Of a DNA stretch of 12,251 bases, positions 1-7,308 are shown in pieces (positions within the stretch are counted from its first letter, which is position 1; each line of letters starts with the position of its first letter). A program made the translations under genes and the position numbers. Origin of the DNA: Bacillota bacterium (GTDB lineage Bacteria; Bacillota; Dethiobacteria; DTU022; UBA8154); NCBI GenBank assembly GCA_003456095.1, contig DMPF01000201.1, positions 1-12,251 on the forward strand, in the 5' to 3' direction. The notes beneath the pieces were generated by a model. The model did not search any database and was not told the DNA's origin. It worked only from the letters and a program-made list of their open reading frames with translations.

Positions 1-470
1 TGCGGGTCCAGAGTAATTTTGTAATCGCAGCATTCGTGCTGTATGCAGTGGGGAAGCAGAAGCAGTATATTCTTTGCCGCGGCCTGAAGGGGCCGGTTTG
101 CCAGCAAACGGTTATTAACAGCAATAAAAGAATGCTGAATACTGCCTTGGGCAATATGCAACAGTCGGCCACAATGTACCACCAATGGGTAAAGAAGGAA
201 GAGTGTTTTTCCCGTCAGCCAGCCAAGTCCGGGGAAAGTTCGTTTGTTCATGATCGAAATTATGGCCAGTAGCAGGCAGCAGAGCAAAAAGAGTACTAAA
301 ATAAATATGGCCGTCGTGATCACCAGCATGACGCTCCGCGAAAAAGGTTCCAGCGGATCCCGGGCAGAAAGCAAAAGGTAACCGGCCGGCAACGCGAACA
401 AAAGGAGCACGGCCAGAAGCAGCCCCAAATACGTTCGTTTTTTGATTGGGTATGGCCTTTGTTCAACCAA
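1..470 (-). CDS. DUF116 family membrane protein, 5' part (gene runs off the window at base 1)
   Basis: Read on the minus strand, an open frame without stops starts at TTG (470-468) and continues past base 1, about 156 codons. I chose this TTG because a GGTGA ribosome binding site lies five bases upstream, inside the end of fmt; an in-frame GTG at 479-477 is the alternative. The N-terminus is basic (RPYPIKKR), followed by two clear hydrophobic segments (about residues 15-33 and 46-70), then a soluble part with SFIAVNNRLL and LLLLPHCIQHECCDYKIT. The NNR and LPHC...KIT motifs are, from memory, hallmarks of DUF116; the cysteine-rich remainder, expected to bind metal, lies outside the window. The start overlaps the fmt stop by 8 bases, so translation is probably coupled. 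DUF116 commonly follows def-fmt in clostridial genomes, and its biochemical role is unknown to me. No frameshift is present. Confidence 0.85.
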   Translation of the reverse strand, partial: MVEQRPYPIKKRTYLGLLLAVLLLFALPAGYLLLSARDPLEPFSRSVMLVITTAIFILVLFLLCCLLLAIISIMNKRTFPGLGWLTGKTLFLLYPLVVHCGRLLHIAQGSIQHSFIAVNNRLLANRPLQAAAKNILLLLPHCIQHECCDYKITLDP

Positions 471-1413
471 TAATCTCACCAACCTGTGGCCTGTAACCCA
501 GTATAAAACTATGCAGATCCATACGGCGGTTACCCTCCGGCTGCACTTCAAGCAGCGGCAGCAAGCCTTCGCCGCATTGCACTATGATGCCTTCTGAAAT
601 GCCGCGGCAAACTGTACCGGCAGGAGGCTGGCTGCGGCCTGCTGCCTCCTGCCTAGGCTGCGGCAGCGCGGCTTTCCAGATTTTCAGCCTAAGCCCGCGA
701 AAAGATGTATATGCGCCAGGATAGGGCGCAAGGGCGCGTATCTGGTTGAATATTTTTAACGCCCGGTCAGACCATTTGATCTTCTCTTCTTCACGGGTCA
801 GGGGTGGAGCAAAAGTAGCCATTCCGTCATCCTGGGGTATGGCTGACACCTGCCCCCGGCCAAAGCGATCTATCGCCTTACAAAGGAGGATTGCGCCGCG
901 ATCGGCCAGACAATCATGCAGGACGCCAAAACTATCCTCCTGCCCAAGCGGTACCGATTCCTGCAAAATAATATCTCCCGCATCAAGGCGCGTTGACATA
1001 AAAAGGATCGTTACTCCCGTTTTGGACTCCCCCGCCATAATAGCCCTCTGGATCGGCGCCGCTCCCCGGTAACGGGGCAACAGGGAAGGATGCAGATTGA
1101 GACACCCCAGGGAGGGAAGAAGCAGCACAGCCTCAGGCAGGATCATGCCGTAAGCTACATTCAGCAAAAGCTGCGGCTGCAATTTTTGTAAAACCTCCAA
1201 CAGCTGTCCCTTGTTTTCCGGCTGGCAGACCGTTAAGCCACACTCCTGCGCCTCTCTCTTAACCGCGGTGGCCGCAATCTTTCTGCCCCGGCCGGCCGGC
1301 CGGTCAGGTCTGGTGATGACAGCTGAAATTGGACAACCTCCCGTTACCAGCCGGCGCAAAGAAGGAACGGCAAAAGGCGCTGATCCGAGAAAAACAAGGG
1401 CAAAATCCCTCAA
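463..1413 (-). CDS. fmt: Methionyl-tRNA formyltransferase
   Basis: Transfers a formyl group from 10-formyl-tetrahydrofolate to initiator Met-tRNA in the cytosol, giving fMet-tRNA for translation start. The 316-residue protein has the usual length. The N-terminal formyltransferase fold opens with VFLGSAPFAVPSL (many homologues read GTPDFAVP). The catalytic triad of the family is intact at the expected numbers: N106 and H108 in LNLHPSLLPRYRGAAPIQ, and D144 in RLDAGDI. The glycine/arginine-rich RPAGRGRK loop (about 39-45) is present. The C-terminal OB-like tRNA-binding domain begins near residue 205 and includes IRALAPYPGAYT. The start is TTG at 1413, two bases after the def stop, with an AAGGA site reaching back into def. 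It lies in the run priA-def-fmt-DUF116; fmt and def act in sequence on the same methionine. Confidence 0.97.
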   Translation of the reverse strand: MRDFALVFLGSAPFAVPSLRRLVTGGCPISAVITRPDRPAGRGRKIAATAVKREAQECGLTVCQPENKGQLLEVLQKLQPQLLLNVAYGMILPEAVLLLPSLGCLNLHPSLLPRYRGAAPIQRAIMAGESKTGVTILFMSTRLDAGDIILQESVPLGQEDSFGVLHDCLADRGAILLCKAIDRFGRGQVSAIPQDDGMATFAPPLTREEEKIKWSDRALKIFNQIRALAPYPGAYTSFRGLRLKIWKAALPQPRQEAAGRSQPPAGTVCRGISEGIIVQCGEGLLPLLEVQPEGNRRMDLHSFILGYRPQVGEIIG

Positions 1414-1415
1414 AC

Positions 1416-1898
1416 TTACACATCCTTGTAAATTTTTTGCAGCTCTTCGTCCGTAAATAAGCGCAGTGCTTTATCAATAAAGAGAATACCGTCAAGGTGG
1501 TCAATTTCATGTTCCAGCACCCTGGCCATAAAACCTTCTCCCTCCAGCTCCAGGGGATTGCCCAGCCGGTCATATCCCTTTACACGTACCAGCAATGGCC
1601 TCGCCACCTCCCCATAAATACCGGGACAACTAAGGCAGCCTTCAAGCTCCACGCTTTCGCCTTGCCTTAAAATAAATTCGGGATTTACTAATTCCATAAC
1701 ACCATCTTCGCCGCGAAAAACGATAATCCTGCGGGAAATGCCGATTTGGGGCGCAGCCAACCCCGCCCCCGCGGCAACTTCCATTGTTTCCGCCATATCA
1801 TCAAGGAGTACGGCCAGCTGCGCATTGAACTTGCGTACCGGAGCCGCTTTCAGGCGCAGCACCGCATCCTTATCTTTACGAATAATGCGCAAAGCCAT
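1416..1898 (-). CDS. def: Peptide deformylase
   Basis: Metalloenzyme that removes the N-formyl group from nascent proteins at the ribosome exit, undoing the modification made by the neighbouring fmt product. The three family motifs are all present in 160 residues: GAGLAAPQIG (44-53), EGCLSCPG (86-93) and HEIDHLDG (130-137). C88, H130 and H134 should bind the metal and E131 is the catalytic acid/base. Motif 1 has Ala where GVGLAAPQ is common, and motif 2 has a second Cys (C91) after Ser, a variant also known among clostridia. The length fits the type of deformylase with a short C-terminus. Start is ATG at 1898 with a GGGGGATGG region about 8 bases upstream. The 80-base gap from priA holds a likely promoter of its own. 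Confidence 0.97.
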   Translation of the reverse strand: MALRIIRKDKDAVLRLKAAPVRKFNAQLAVLLDDMAETMEVAAGAGLAAPQIGISRRIIVFRGEDGVMELVNPEFILRQGESVELEGCLSCPGIYGEVARPLLVRVKGYDRLGNPLELEGEGFMARVLEHEIDHLDGILFIDKALRLFTDEELQKIYKDV

Positions 1899-1977
1899 TA
1901 ATGAACCATCCCCCGTCAGACAACTGCTCAGGTTTTCATTTGCACCCCTTTTGAATGCTGTGCGGTTACCTATTGCT

Positions 1978-1986
1978 ATTATAACA
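1978..1986 (-). promoter_or_regulatory. Extended -10 promoter element for def-fmt-DUF116
   Basis: On the minus strand the last codons of priA read TGTTATAAT, a perfect extended -10 (TGnTATAAT) that contains the priA stop codon. Transcription would begin near 1971, giving a leader of roughly 70 bases to the def start. No good -35 box is visible 16-18 bases upstream, which is tolerated for extended -10 promoters. The leader has no long ORF, only a four-codon reading frame after an AAGGGGTG site. Confidence 0.45.
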
Positions 1987-4222
1987 TCATCAGCGGGTTA
2001 AAATCTACTGTGATGCGTGTATCCTTTAGTTTGGCGCGCAGCTCCCAGACAATGATCCGTATCATGCCGGACTTTTTTTCTAATGATTTTCCTTTAAGAA
2101 GAAGGTGAAAACGATAATAATCCCTTATTTTTTTTAAGGGTGCGGGGGCAGGGCCGAGGATCTCCTCCCCTTCCTCCAAGGAGACCCGCTGCTCCAGGCG
2201 GGAACGCAGTTCCAGAGCCCCTGCAGCGGCAGTGCTTTCCACCAGGGCGCTGCAGGTAAAAAGGAGCAGCTCACCAAAAGGCGGGTAAGCAAGGTCTTCC
2301 CTGCGCCTTAGCTCTTCCTGCATAAAAGCATCGTAATTATGGGCCGCCGCTTTGCGGATGCTGTAATGTTCAGGGTTATAGGTTTGAATAATTACTTCTC
2401 CTTTTTTATCGCCCCGGCCTGCCCTTCCGGCAACCTGTGTAAGCAGTTGAAAGGTGCGCTCACCAGCGCGAAAATCGGGAAGATTAAGCGTGATATCAGC
2501 AGCAATTACTCCTACAAGCGTCACATTGGGGAAATCCAGACCCTTGGCAATCATCTGGGTGCCAATGAGCACGGAAGCATCCCCCTGTTGGAAGGCCTCC
2601 CATATCTTGCGGTGTGCGTCTTTGACTTTGGTAGCATCGCTATCCATGCGTAGGATATTCGCCTGCGGAAAAATCTGCCGTACTGCTTTTTCCACCCGCT
2701 GTGTCCCCAATCCAAAATGGCGCAGATAAATGCTGGAACAGCCGGGACAGGAAGCTTCAGGAAGGCAGCGATAGCCGCAAAAATGGCACTGCAAGTGCTC
2801 TGGATCGGTATGATACGTTAAAGAGACAGAACAGGATGGACATTGCATCACATATCCACAGCTGCGGCAGAGCTGGAAACCGGCAAAGCCACGCCGGTTA
2901 AGGAATAAAATCAGCTGTTCTTTCCGGAAAAGGGTCTCCTGTATGGCCCGTATGAGTAAACGGCTGAAAATCTTCCTGTTCCCACGCTGGAACTCTTGTC
3001 GCATATCCACTACCTGCACCGCGGGAAGGGGGCGCCCGCCAACCCTTTCCTTGAGTTCCAGCAGCTTGATTCTCCCCTTCCTGGCCTCCTGGTACGTCTC
3101 CAGCGAGGGAGTAGCACTGCCAAGCAGTAATTGGGCGCCATGATATTCCGCCCGCCAGCGCGCCACATCCCTTGCGTGGTAACGGGGTCCGTCACCCTGC
3201 CGGTAAGTATGTTCGTGTTCTTCATCAAGGACGATTAATCCTATATTTTCCAGGGGAGCAAAAACCGCGGATCGGGCGCCAAGCACCACCTGCGCCTCTC
3301 CCTTTTTGACGCGCCACCACTGGTCACTTCGCTCCCCCGGGGAAAGGCTGCTGTGCAACAAGGCAAAGCAACCGGTAAAGCGCCCCCGGAAAGCGGCAAT
3401 CAGCTGGGGGGTGAGGGCAATCTCCGGTACCAGGATTAGAGCCGTTTTACCCTGGTTCAGTACCGCGGCGGCAGTATGGTAATAAATTTCTGTTTTACCG
3501 CTCCCCGTTATCCCGTGCAACAGGATAGGGCATCTTTGCCCCGCCAAACTACTGCTGATTTCTTGCCATACCTCTGCCTGTTCCCGTGTAAAAAGAAGTG
3601 TTTCGCTGTCCCGCAGCGGCGTCGCCAGAGGAAGCCGCTCCCGCGGCATACTGCATAACCGGACAAGTCCCCTTCCAGCCAGTGCATGTAAAGAATCCTT
3701 TGACGCTCCCGTTTTACGGCGCAGTTCACCCCAGGGAAGCCCTTCCGGGACGGCCTGCGCCAGGCATCCGAGCAGGAGGGATTGACGTAAGGCTCTTTTA
3801 CTCAGCCGGAGACTCTCTGCCAAAAGGACACTTCTTTCCACCTGCGGCAGCACATAGTCCTCAAAGATTGCTCCAGCCGTGGAGCTGGCTTCCAACTGGC
3901 TAAGCGGCGGCAGGCAAAGGCGAATCGCTTCAATGCGGCGGTCATAGAAATACCCGGCGAGCCAATCACTTAGTTGCAGCATCTCCGGGGTCAGCACGGG
4001 ATCCGGTTCGGGCGCCGCCAGTATATCCCGCAGTACGTGCACCCCTTTCTCCTGTCCCAGCGATACCACAATAGCGCTGACCTTACTGGAGCGAAAAGGG
4101 ACAAGGACACGGCAACCTGGTTGCACCTTTTCCCGCAAATGGGGAGGCACAGAGTACTGGTAGGGCCTGTCCAGCGCATCACTGATGATATCGAGGATCA
4201 CCTGGGCGTAAAGTTCGTCCAT
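1979..4222 (-). CDS. priA: Primosomal protein N', replication restart helicase
   Basis: 3'-to-5' superfamily 2 DNA helicase that recognises stalled forks and starts reloading of the replicative helicase. The 747-residue protein shows an N-terminal DNA-binding part (1 to about 105), Walker A GITGSGKT (237-244), Walker B DEEH (333-336), the helicase motif GSATPSLE (about 368), four CxxC pairs for two zinc ions (C452/C455, C461/C464, C479/C482, C492/C495), GTQMIAKGLDFPNVTLV and the arginine-finger motif QVAGRAGRG near 597. All are expected for a working PriA; length is normal. Start is ATG at 4222; only a weak purine-rich site (AGAGAAAGAG) lies upstream. In related genomes priA often follows coaBC directly, but here a plus-strand spoIIM-like gene and a palindromic repeat lie between them, so priA must use its own promoter in the 85-base divergent gap, where I could not pick a convincing minus-strand pair of boxes. 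Confidence 0.98.
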   Translation of the reverse strand: MDELYAQVILDIISDALDRPYQYSVPPHLREKVQPGCRVLVPFRSSKVSAIVVSLGQEKGVHVLRDILAAPEPDPVLTPEMLQLSDWLAGYFYDRRIEAIRLCLPPLSQLEASSTAGAIFEDYVLPQVERSVLLAESLRLSKRALRQSLLLGCLAQAVPEGLPWGELRRKTGASKDSLHALAGRGLVRLCSMPRERLPLATPLRDSETLLFTREQAEVWQEISSSLAGQRCPILLHGITGSGKTEIYYHTAAAVLNQGKTALILVPEIALTPQLIAAFRGRFTGCFALLHSSLSPGERSDQWWRVKKGEAQVVLGARSAVFAPLENIGLIVLDEEHEHTYRQGDGPRYHARDVARWRAEYHGAQLLLGSATPSLETYQEARKGRIKLLELKERVGGRPLPAVQVVDMRQEFQRGNRKIFSRLLIRAIQETLFRKEQLILFLNRRGFAGFQLCRSCGYVMQCPSCSVSLTYHTDPEHLQCHFCGYRCLPEASCPGCSSIYLRHFGLGTQRVEKAVRQIFPQANILRMDSDATKVKDAHRKIWEAFQQGDASVLIGTQMIAKGLDFPNVTLVGVIAADITLNLPDFRAGERTFQLLTQVAGRAGRGDKKGEVIIQTYNPEHYSIRKAAAHNYDAFMQEELRRREDLAYPPFGELLLFTCSALVESTAAAGALELRSRLEQRVSLEEGEEILGPAPAPLKKIRDYYRFHLLLKGKSLEKKSGMIRIIVWELRAKLKDTRITVDFNPLMML

Positions 4223-4280
4223 TGGCAGCGACTCTTTCTCTAAATTAATTGCACAAAGGCTATGTTATTCATCGCAGTAT

Positions 4281-4289
4281 TGTTATAAT
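4281..4289 (+). promoter_or_regulatory. Extended -10 promoter element for the spoIIM-like gene
   Basis: TGTTATAAT is a perfect extended -10 hexamer with TGn. The expected start of transcription, about 4296, lies directly before the GGAGGTG ribosome binding site (4297-4303), so the leader would be almost absent. A 6-base inverted repeat GGCTAT (4258-4263) / ATAGCC (4288-4293) brackets the element and could be an operator. No strong -35 box is visible. A mother-cell sigma factor could instead be used; I cannot tell from sequence. Confidence 0.45.
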
Positions 4290-4307
4290 AGCCATGGAGG
4301 TGCAAAG

Positions 4308-4919
4308 TTGCTCAAGTTTAAAATGCAATTCTTATTATTAAAGGAAAACCTGAACTGGATGATTATCGCCGCTTTTTTCTTTTGCGCAGGAATTGGTACT
4401 GCCGCTTTTTTGCTGAATAACGAGAATCTATTTCTTGGAGAGTTGACGGCAAGCCAGTTTAAAATGCTGCGGGAAATGGCGGAGTTCATCTTCACGGGAC
4501 ATCCCCTCATGGGGATACTCTATCTATTTATCCACAACCTCCTGGTTTCCCTGCAGATGATGCTGCTGGGTGTAATTATTGGAATTCCACCGCTTTTGGG
4601 TCTTTTTGCTAACGGCGCCCTGCTGGGTAGCGTAGCGGCTGCCCTGGCAGGGGAAGGCATGCCTGTTTTCTCCCTTATGCTGCTGGGGATCTTGCCGCAC
4701 GGCATTTTTGAGCTGCCCGCCCTGTTCATCAGCGCCGCTTTCGGCCTCAAGGTCGGCTTTCATTTAATCTTTCCCCTGACCGGCAAAAAAAGAGGAGAAA
4801 GCCTCTTGACCATCTGGCGGGAGTACTGGTCAGTTTTTCCCCTTGTATTGAAACTCCTTATCCTGGCGTCAATTTTAGAAGTACTCGTCACACCACATCT
4901 AATTCAACAACTGAGGTGA
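4308..4919 (+). CDS. spoIIM: SpoIIM-family (DUF95) integral membrane protein
   Basis: Predicted inner-membrane protein of 203 residues, close to the usual SpoIIM length of just over 200. Hydrophobic segments lie at about 17-36, 66-100, 115-150 and 170-190. The signature near residue 125, GILPHGIFELPALFISAAFG, is the core motif of the SpoIIM/COG1300 family. In Bacillus, SpoIIM works with SpoIID and SpoIIP in a membrane complex that remodels peptidoglycan during engulfment of the forespore. Start is TTG at 4308, five bases after a strong GGAGGTG site. The gene is on the plus strand alone, divergent from priA and convergent with coaBC, away from the xerD/fur-type setting in which spoIIM is often found. 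It may therefore be a paralogue of the COG1300 family rather than the sporulation gene proper. Family assignment is firm; orthology is uncertain. Confidence 0.82.
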   Translation: MLKFKMQFLLLKENLNWMIIAAFFFCAGIGTAAFLLNNENLFLGELTASQFKMLREMAEFIFTGHPLMGILYLFIHNLLVSLQMMLLGVIIGIPPLLGLFANGALLGSVAAALAGEGMPVFSLMLLGILPHGIFELPALFISAAFGLKVGFHLIFPLTGKKRGESLLTIWREYWSVFPLVLKLLILASILEVLVTPHLIQQLR

Positions 4920-4921
4920 CC

Positions 4922-4992
4922 GGGAGGTGACAGGGGACGGTTCTCTGGTCACCAAGAGTCGGTGACAAGAGAACCGTCCCCTGTCACCTCCC
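4922..4992. repeat. Inverted pair of 28-base REP-like palindromic units
   Basis: Left arm 4922-4946 and right arm 4968-4992 are exact reverse complements over 25 bases. Inside, GTCACC (4948-4953) pairs with GGTGAC (4961-4966) around a 7-base loop, with a single 1x1 mismatch between the two stems. Read differently, it is two 28-base units, 4926-4953 and 4961-4988, each beginning GGTGACA and ending GTCACC, in opposite orientation, differing at one base. A further GAGGTGAC copy at 4913-4920 contains the spoIIM stop codon. Similar GTGACAGGGGACGGTTC elements are, from memory, dispersed in many Clostridia and linked to IS200-like REP transposases. It occupies nearly the whole gap between two convergent genes and could act as a two-way terminator, although neither side has a T tract. 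Confidence 0.9.
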
Positions 4993-5000
4993 AGCGTCCC

Positions 5001-6197
5001 CTAATGCTGCCGGCATGCCTTTATACGATCAAGTATTTCATGGGAAAGCTCAGCCTTAGACATAAGGGGGAGTTCTTCTGCACCACCATCACGGTAGAGC
5101 AGCTGGACTATATTCGTCTCCTTTTCAAAACCTGCCCCTTCCTGCATCACATCGTTGGCTACAATGATATCCAGATTCTTTTGCTCCAGTTTGGAACGGG
5201 CAGAAATCAGCAGGTCAGCCGTTTCGGCGGCAAATCCCACAAGAAACTGCTTCTTTTTCCGTTTCCCCAGTTCCTGCAGAATATCAGGGCTATGTACAAG
5301 CCTGAGCTGAAGCTCTTCTCCTTTTTTTAATTTATGCGCAGAAGCGGATGCGGGACGGTAATCGGCTACCGCCGCTGTTTTTATGACCACATCAGCTTCG
5401 GGGAAAAGCGTTAACGTCACGTCATACATCTCCTGGGCTGTAGCCACCGCATAAAACTCAACCCCTGCCGGCGGCTCAAGGGATGTGGGGCCGCTCACAA
5501 GATAAACCTTGGCCCCCCTCTCCTTTGCTGCCCTGGCCAGTGCATAACCCATGCGCCCGCTGGAATGATTGCTGAAAAAGCGTACCGGATCGAGAGGTTC
5601 CCGTGTCGGTCCGGCTGTGACAAGCACTGACACGCCGCCATAGTCATCCCTTTTGGCAAGGGTTCTTTTAATAAGGGAGAGCAGCTGTTCCGGTTCGGCC
5701 ATGCGTCCTTCACCAACCTCACCGCAGGCAAGTTCCCCGGCCAGGGGATCGGCAATGATAAAACCCCGCCGGCGCAGCAATGACATGTTTTGCCGCACAG
5801 CCGGGTTATGAAGCATCGCCGTGTTCATGGCGGCGGCCAGGATTACCGGATATTTCTCCAGCCTGACCGCAAGCAATACAGTAGAAAGAAGATCATCGGC
5901 AATACCGTTTGCCGCCTTACCGATGATATTGGCTGTTGCCGGAGCCACCACGATCAGGTGAGGGTCACGGGCCAGATCAATATGGAGGGTGGATGATTGA
6001 TGCGGCCCGCCAAACAGGGTATGATAAACAGGCCGCCCTGTAAGGGTGCTGAAAGTAAGGGGCATGATGAAGGACTTTGCTGCCTCGGTCATCACAACCT
6101 GTACGGTAAAACCTTCTTTCACCAGGAGCCTGGTGAGTTCGGCGCCTTTATAAGCGGCGATACCGCCGGTTATCCCTAAAACAATTTTTTTATCCAT
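5001..6197 (-). CDS. coaBC: Bifunctional phosphopantothenoylcysteine decarboxylase / phosphopantothenate-cysteine ligase
   Basis: Catalyses two consecutive steps of coenzyme A synthesis: CoaB joins 4'-phosphopantothenate to cysteine using CTP, then CoaC (FMN-dependent) decarboxylates the product to 4'-phosphopantetheine. The 398-residue protein begins MDKKIVLGITGGIAAYK, the normal flavoprotein start. CoaC features: H72 in LHIDL, N125 in AAAMNTAM, C158 in ACGEVGEGRM. CoaB features: VTAGPTREPLDPVRFFSN with N210, SSGRMG, AAVADYRP and K289. These match the catalytic positions known from the E. coli enzyme. The frame is open 54 bases further upstream into rpoZ, but the start at 6197 is chosen by homology; it lies four bases after the rpoZ stop with only a short AGGA site, suggesting translational coupling. 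Confidence 0.97.
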   Translation of the reverse strand: MDKKIVLGITGGIAAYKGAELTRLLVKEGFTVQVVMTEAAKSFIMPLTFSTLTGRPVYHTLFGGPHQSSTLHIDLARDPHLIVVAPATANIIGKAANGIADDLLSTVLLAVRLEKYPVILAAAMNTAMLHNPAVRQNMSLLRRRGFIIADPLAGELACGEVGEGRMAEPEQLLSLIKRTLAKRDDYGGVSVLVTAGPTREPLDPVRFFSNHSSGRMGYALARAAKERGAKVYLVSGPTSLEPPAGVEFYAVATAQEMYDVTLTLFPEADVVIKTAAVADYRPASASAHKLKKGEELQLRLVHSPDILQELGKRKKKQFLVGFAAETADLLISARSKLEQKNLDIIVANDVMQEGAGFEKETNIVQLLYRDGGAEELPLMSKAELSHEILDRIKACRQH

Positions 6198-6201
6198 CTT
6201 C

Positions 6202-6408
6202 CTATTTGATCCCGTCTTTTGTCCTTTCGAAAGTAACATGCCCTTTAGCAATCTCTTCCAGGGCGGCGGAAACTTCCTTCAAAGTTAATCCTTCTTCCAT
6301 GCTGCCCTGCATCTCCCGCAGCTGGCGCGCCCTTTTCGCAGCCAGGATAACCAGTGAATAGCGGCTGTCTACCCTGGATAATAAATCATCGATTGAAGGA
6401 TAAATCAA
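6202..6408 (-). CDS. rpoZ: RNA polymerase omega subunit
   Basis: Small subunit that binds the C-terminal region of beta-prime and helps RNA polymerase assembly. The predicted 68-residue protein starts MIYPSIDDLLSRVDSRYSLV and contains AAKRARQL, the conserved omega core; length equals that of Bacillus-type omega. I chose TTG at 6408 because AGGTGG lies five bases upstream and MIYPS is the usual N-terminus; an in-frame GTG at 6417 would add three residues. The gene overlaps the 3' end of gmk by 23 bases and ends four bases before coaBC, as in many Bacillota, so all three are probably translated from one mRNA. Confidence 0.93.
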   Translation of the reverse strand: MIYPSIDDLLSRVDSRYSLVILAAKRARQLREMQGSMEEGLTLKEVSAALEEIAKGHVTFERTKDGIK

Positions 6409-7021
6409 TATTACCACCTTCTTCTTTTAGCCGTTTCAAAACATTTTGGCAGCGGGCTATCCGGCACTTTTCCGCAACGATGATCGCAGCGATATGGGCA
6501 GCCGCGGTCTCCATTTCTTCATTTATCACTGCGTAATCATAATGTCCCAGCTCTTCCAGCTCCCGGTAAGCGGCGGCAAATCTTCGCTGTATCTCCGCGG
6601 GGGTATCGGTTCCCCTTTTATAAATACGTTTAAGCAGATCTTGCATTGTCGGAGGTAATAAAAAAACAAATACACCATCTTTTGTGTTCCGGCGTACCTG
6701 CCGTGCCCCCTCCGTATCAATTTCCAGGATAACATCCCGCCCTTCTTTCCTCATTTCATCAACACGACGGGCAGGCGTGCCGTAATAGTGCCCGTGGACT
6801 CTGGCCCATTCCAGTAAAAACCCTTCGTCCCGCAACTGCATAAATTGCTCTTCGGGAACAAAATAATAATTGACACCATCCCGTTCTCCCGGCCGGGGAG
6901 AACGGGTCGTAAGGGAAACAGAATAATAGAGGTTCGGATTCTCCGAACAAAGGACCTTGCAAACGCTGCCTTTACCCACACCGGCAGGACCGGAGATGAC
7001 GAGCAGTAATCCTTCTTTCAT
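6386..7021 (-). CDS. gmk: Guanylate kinase
   Basis: Phosphorylates GMP to GDP with ATP, needed for GTP, dGTP and (p)ppGpp pools. The 211-residue protein has the P-loop GPAGVGKG (11-18), the GMP-binding stretch SLTTRSPRPGERDGVNYYF (about 36-54), LLEWARVHGHYYGTP and the lid region with RRFAAAYRELEE. Length is typical. Start is ATG at 7021, seven bases after the remA stop. The codons for the RSPRPGER motif form an exact 11-base inverted repeat, listed separately. The order remA-gmk-rpoZ is a conserved Bacillota arrangement. Confidence 0.97.
   Translation of the reverse strand: MKEGLLLVISGPAGVGKGSVCKVLCSENPNLYYSVSLTTRSPRPGERDGVNYYFVPEEQFMQLRDEGFLLEWARVHGHYYGTPARRVDEMRKEGRDVILEIDTEGARQVRRNTKDGVFVFLLPPTMQDLLKRIYKRGTDTPAEIQRRFAAAYRELEELGHYDYAVINEEMETAAAHIAAIIVAEKCRIARCQNVLKRLKEEGGNIDLSFNR
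6880..6906. repeat. Perfect 11-base inverted repeat inside gmk
   Basis: CCCGTTCTCCC (6880-6890) and GGGAGAACGGG (6896-6906) are exact reverse complements separated by GGCCG. It encodes the conserved guanylate kinase residues RSPRPGERD, so it may be a by-product of codon choice, but in the mRNA it would be a very stable GC-rich hairpin about 120 bases into the gene. Confidence 0.7.
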
Positions 7022-7028
7022 AACGGAG

Positions 7029-7304
7029 CTATTCCCGGAGATTGCTTTCCTCTACCGCCGCTTCCTTGCTCTGCAGGCGGTGCTTCACTGTCTCCGGCTG
7101 GACGGCAGAGAGAATTACGTGACCGCTGTCCGTAATAACCACGGCACGCGTCCTTCTGCCATAGGTGGCGTCAACAAGCATGCCCCGATCCCGGGCCTCT
7201 CCAATGATGCGCTTAATCGGTGCCGATTCCGGGCTTACAATGACGATAATGCGATTGGCGGATACAATGTTTCCGAAGCCGATGTTTATTAACTTAATGT
7301 TCAT
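7029..7304 (-). CDS. remA: RemA / DUF370 DNA-binding regulator
   Basis: The 91-residue protein starts [20 protein letters not shown], followed by [19 protein letters not shown] and a [13 protein letters not shown] segment, all conserved in the RemA/DUF370 family. In Bacillus subtilis RemA activates biofilm matrix operons and osmoprotection genes by binding repeated sites on DNA; residues of the conserved arginines (R18 here, and those around RR50-51) are candidates for DNA contact by analogy. Start ATG at 7304 has only a weak AGG site, which falls within the 3' arm of a predicted hairpin. The gene sits directly before gmk as in other spore formers. In a strain of unknown lifestyle the regulated genes cannot be named. 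Confidence 0.93.
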   Translation of the reverse strand: MNIKLINIGFGNIVSANRIIVIVSPESAPIKRIIGEARDRGMLVDATYGRRTRAVVITDSGHVILSAVQPETVKHRLQSKEAAVEESNLRE

Positions 7305-7308
7305 TCTA

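Noticed and set aside
36..272. 78-codon plus-strand open frame at the left end
   Set aside because: It is antisense to the DUF116 coding region, which carries recognisable family motifs.
1..470. Suspected frameshift in the DUF116 gene near base 195
   Set aside because: A first reading gave a shift, but rereading the bases (TTCCTTCTTT on the minus strand) shows one continuous frame.
1287..1306. GGCC/CCGG tandem run in fmt
   Set aside because: It encodes the conserved RPAGRGRK loop of Fmt and needs no further explanation.
6198..6251. Upstream extension of coaBC to TTG 6251
   Set aside because: It would lie inside rpoZ, lacks homology to CoaBC N-termini, and MDKKIVLGITGG at 6197 is the standard start.
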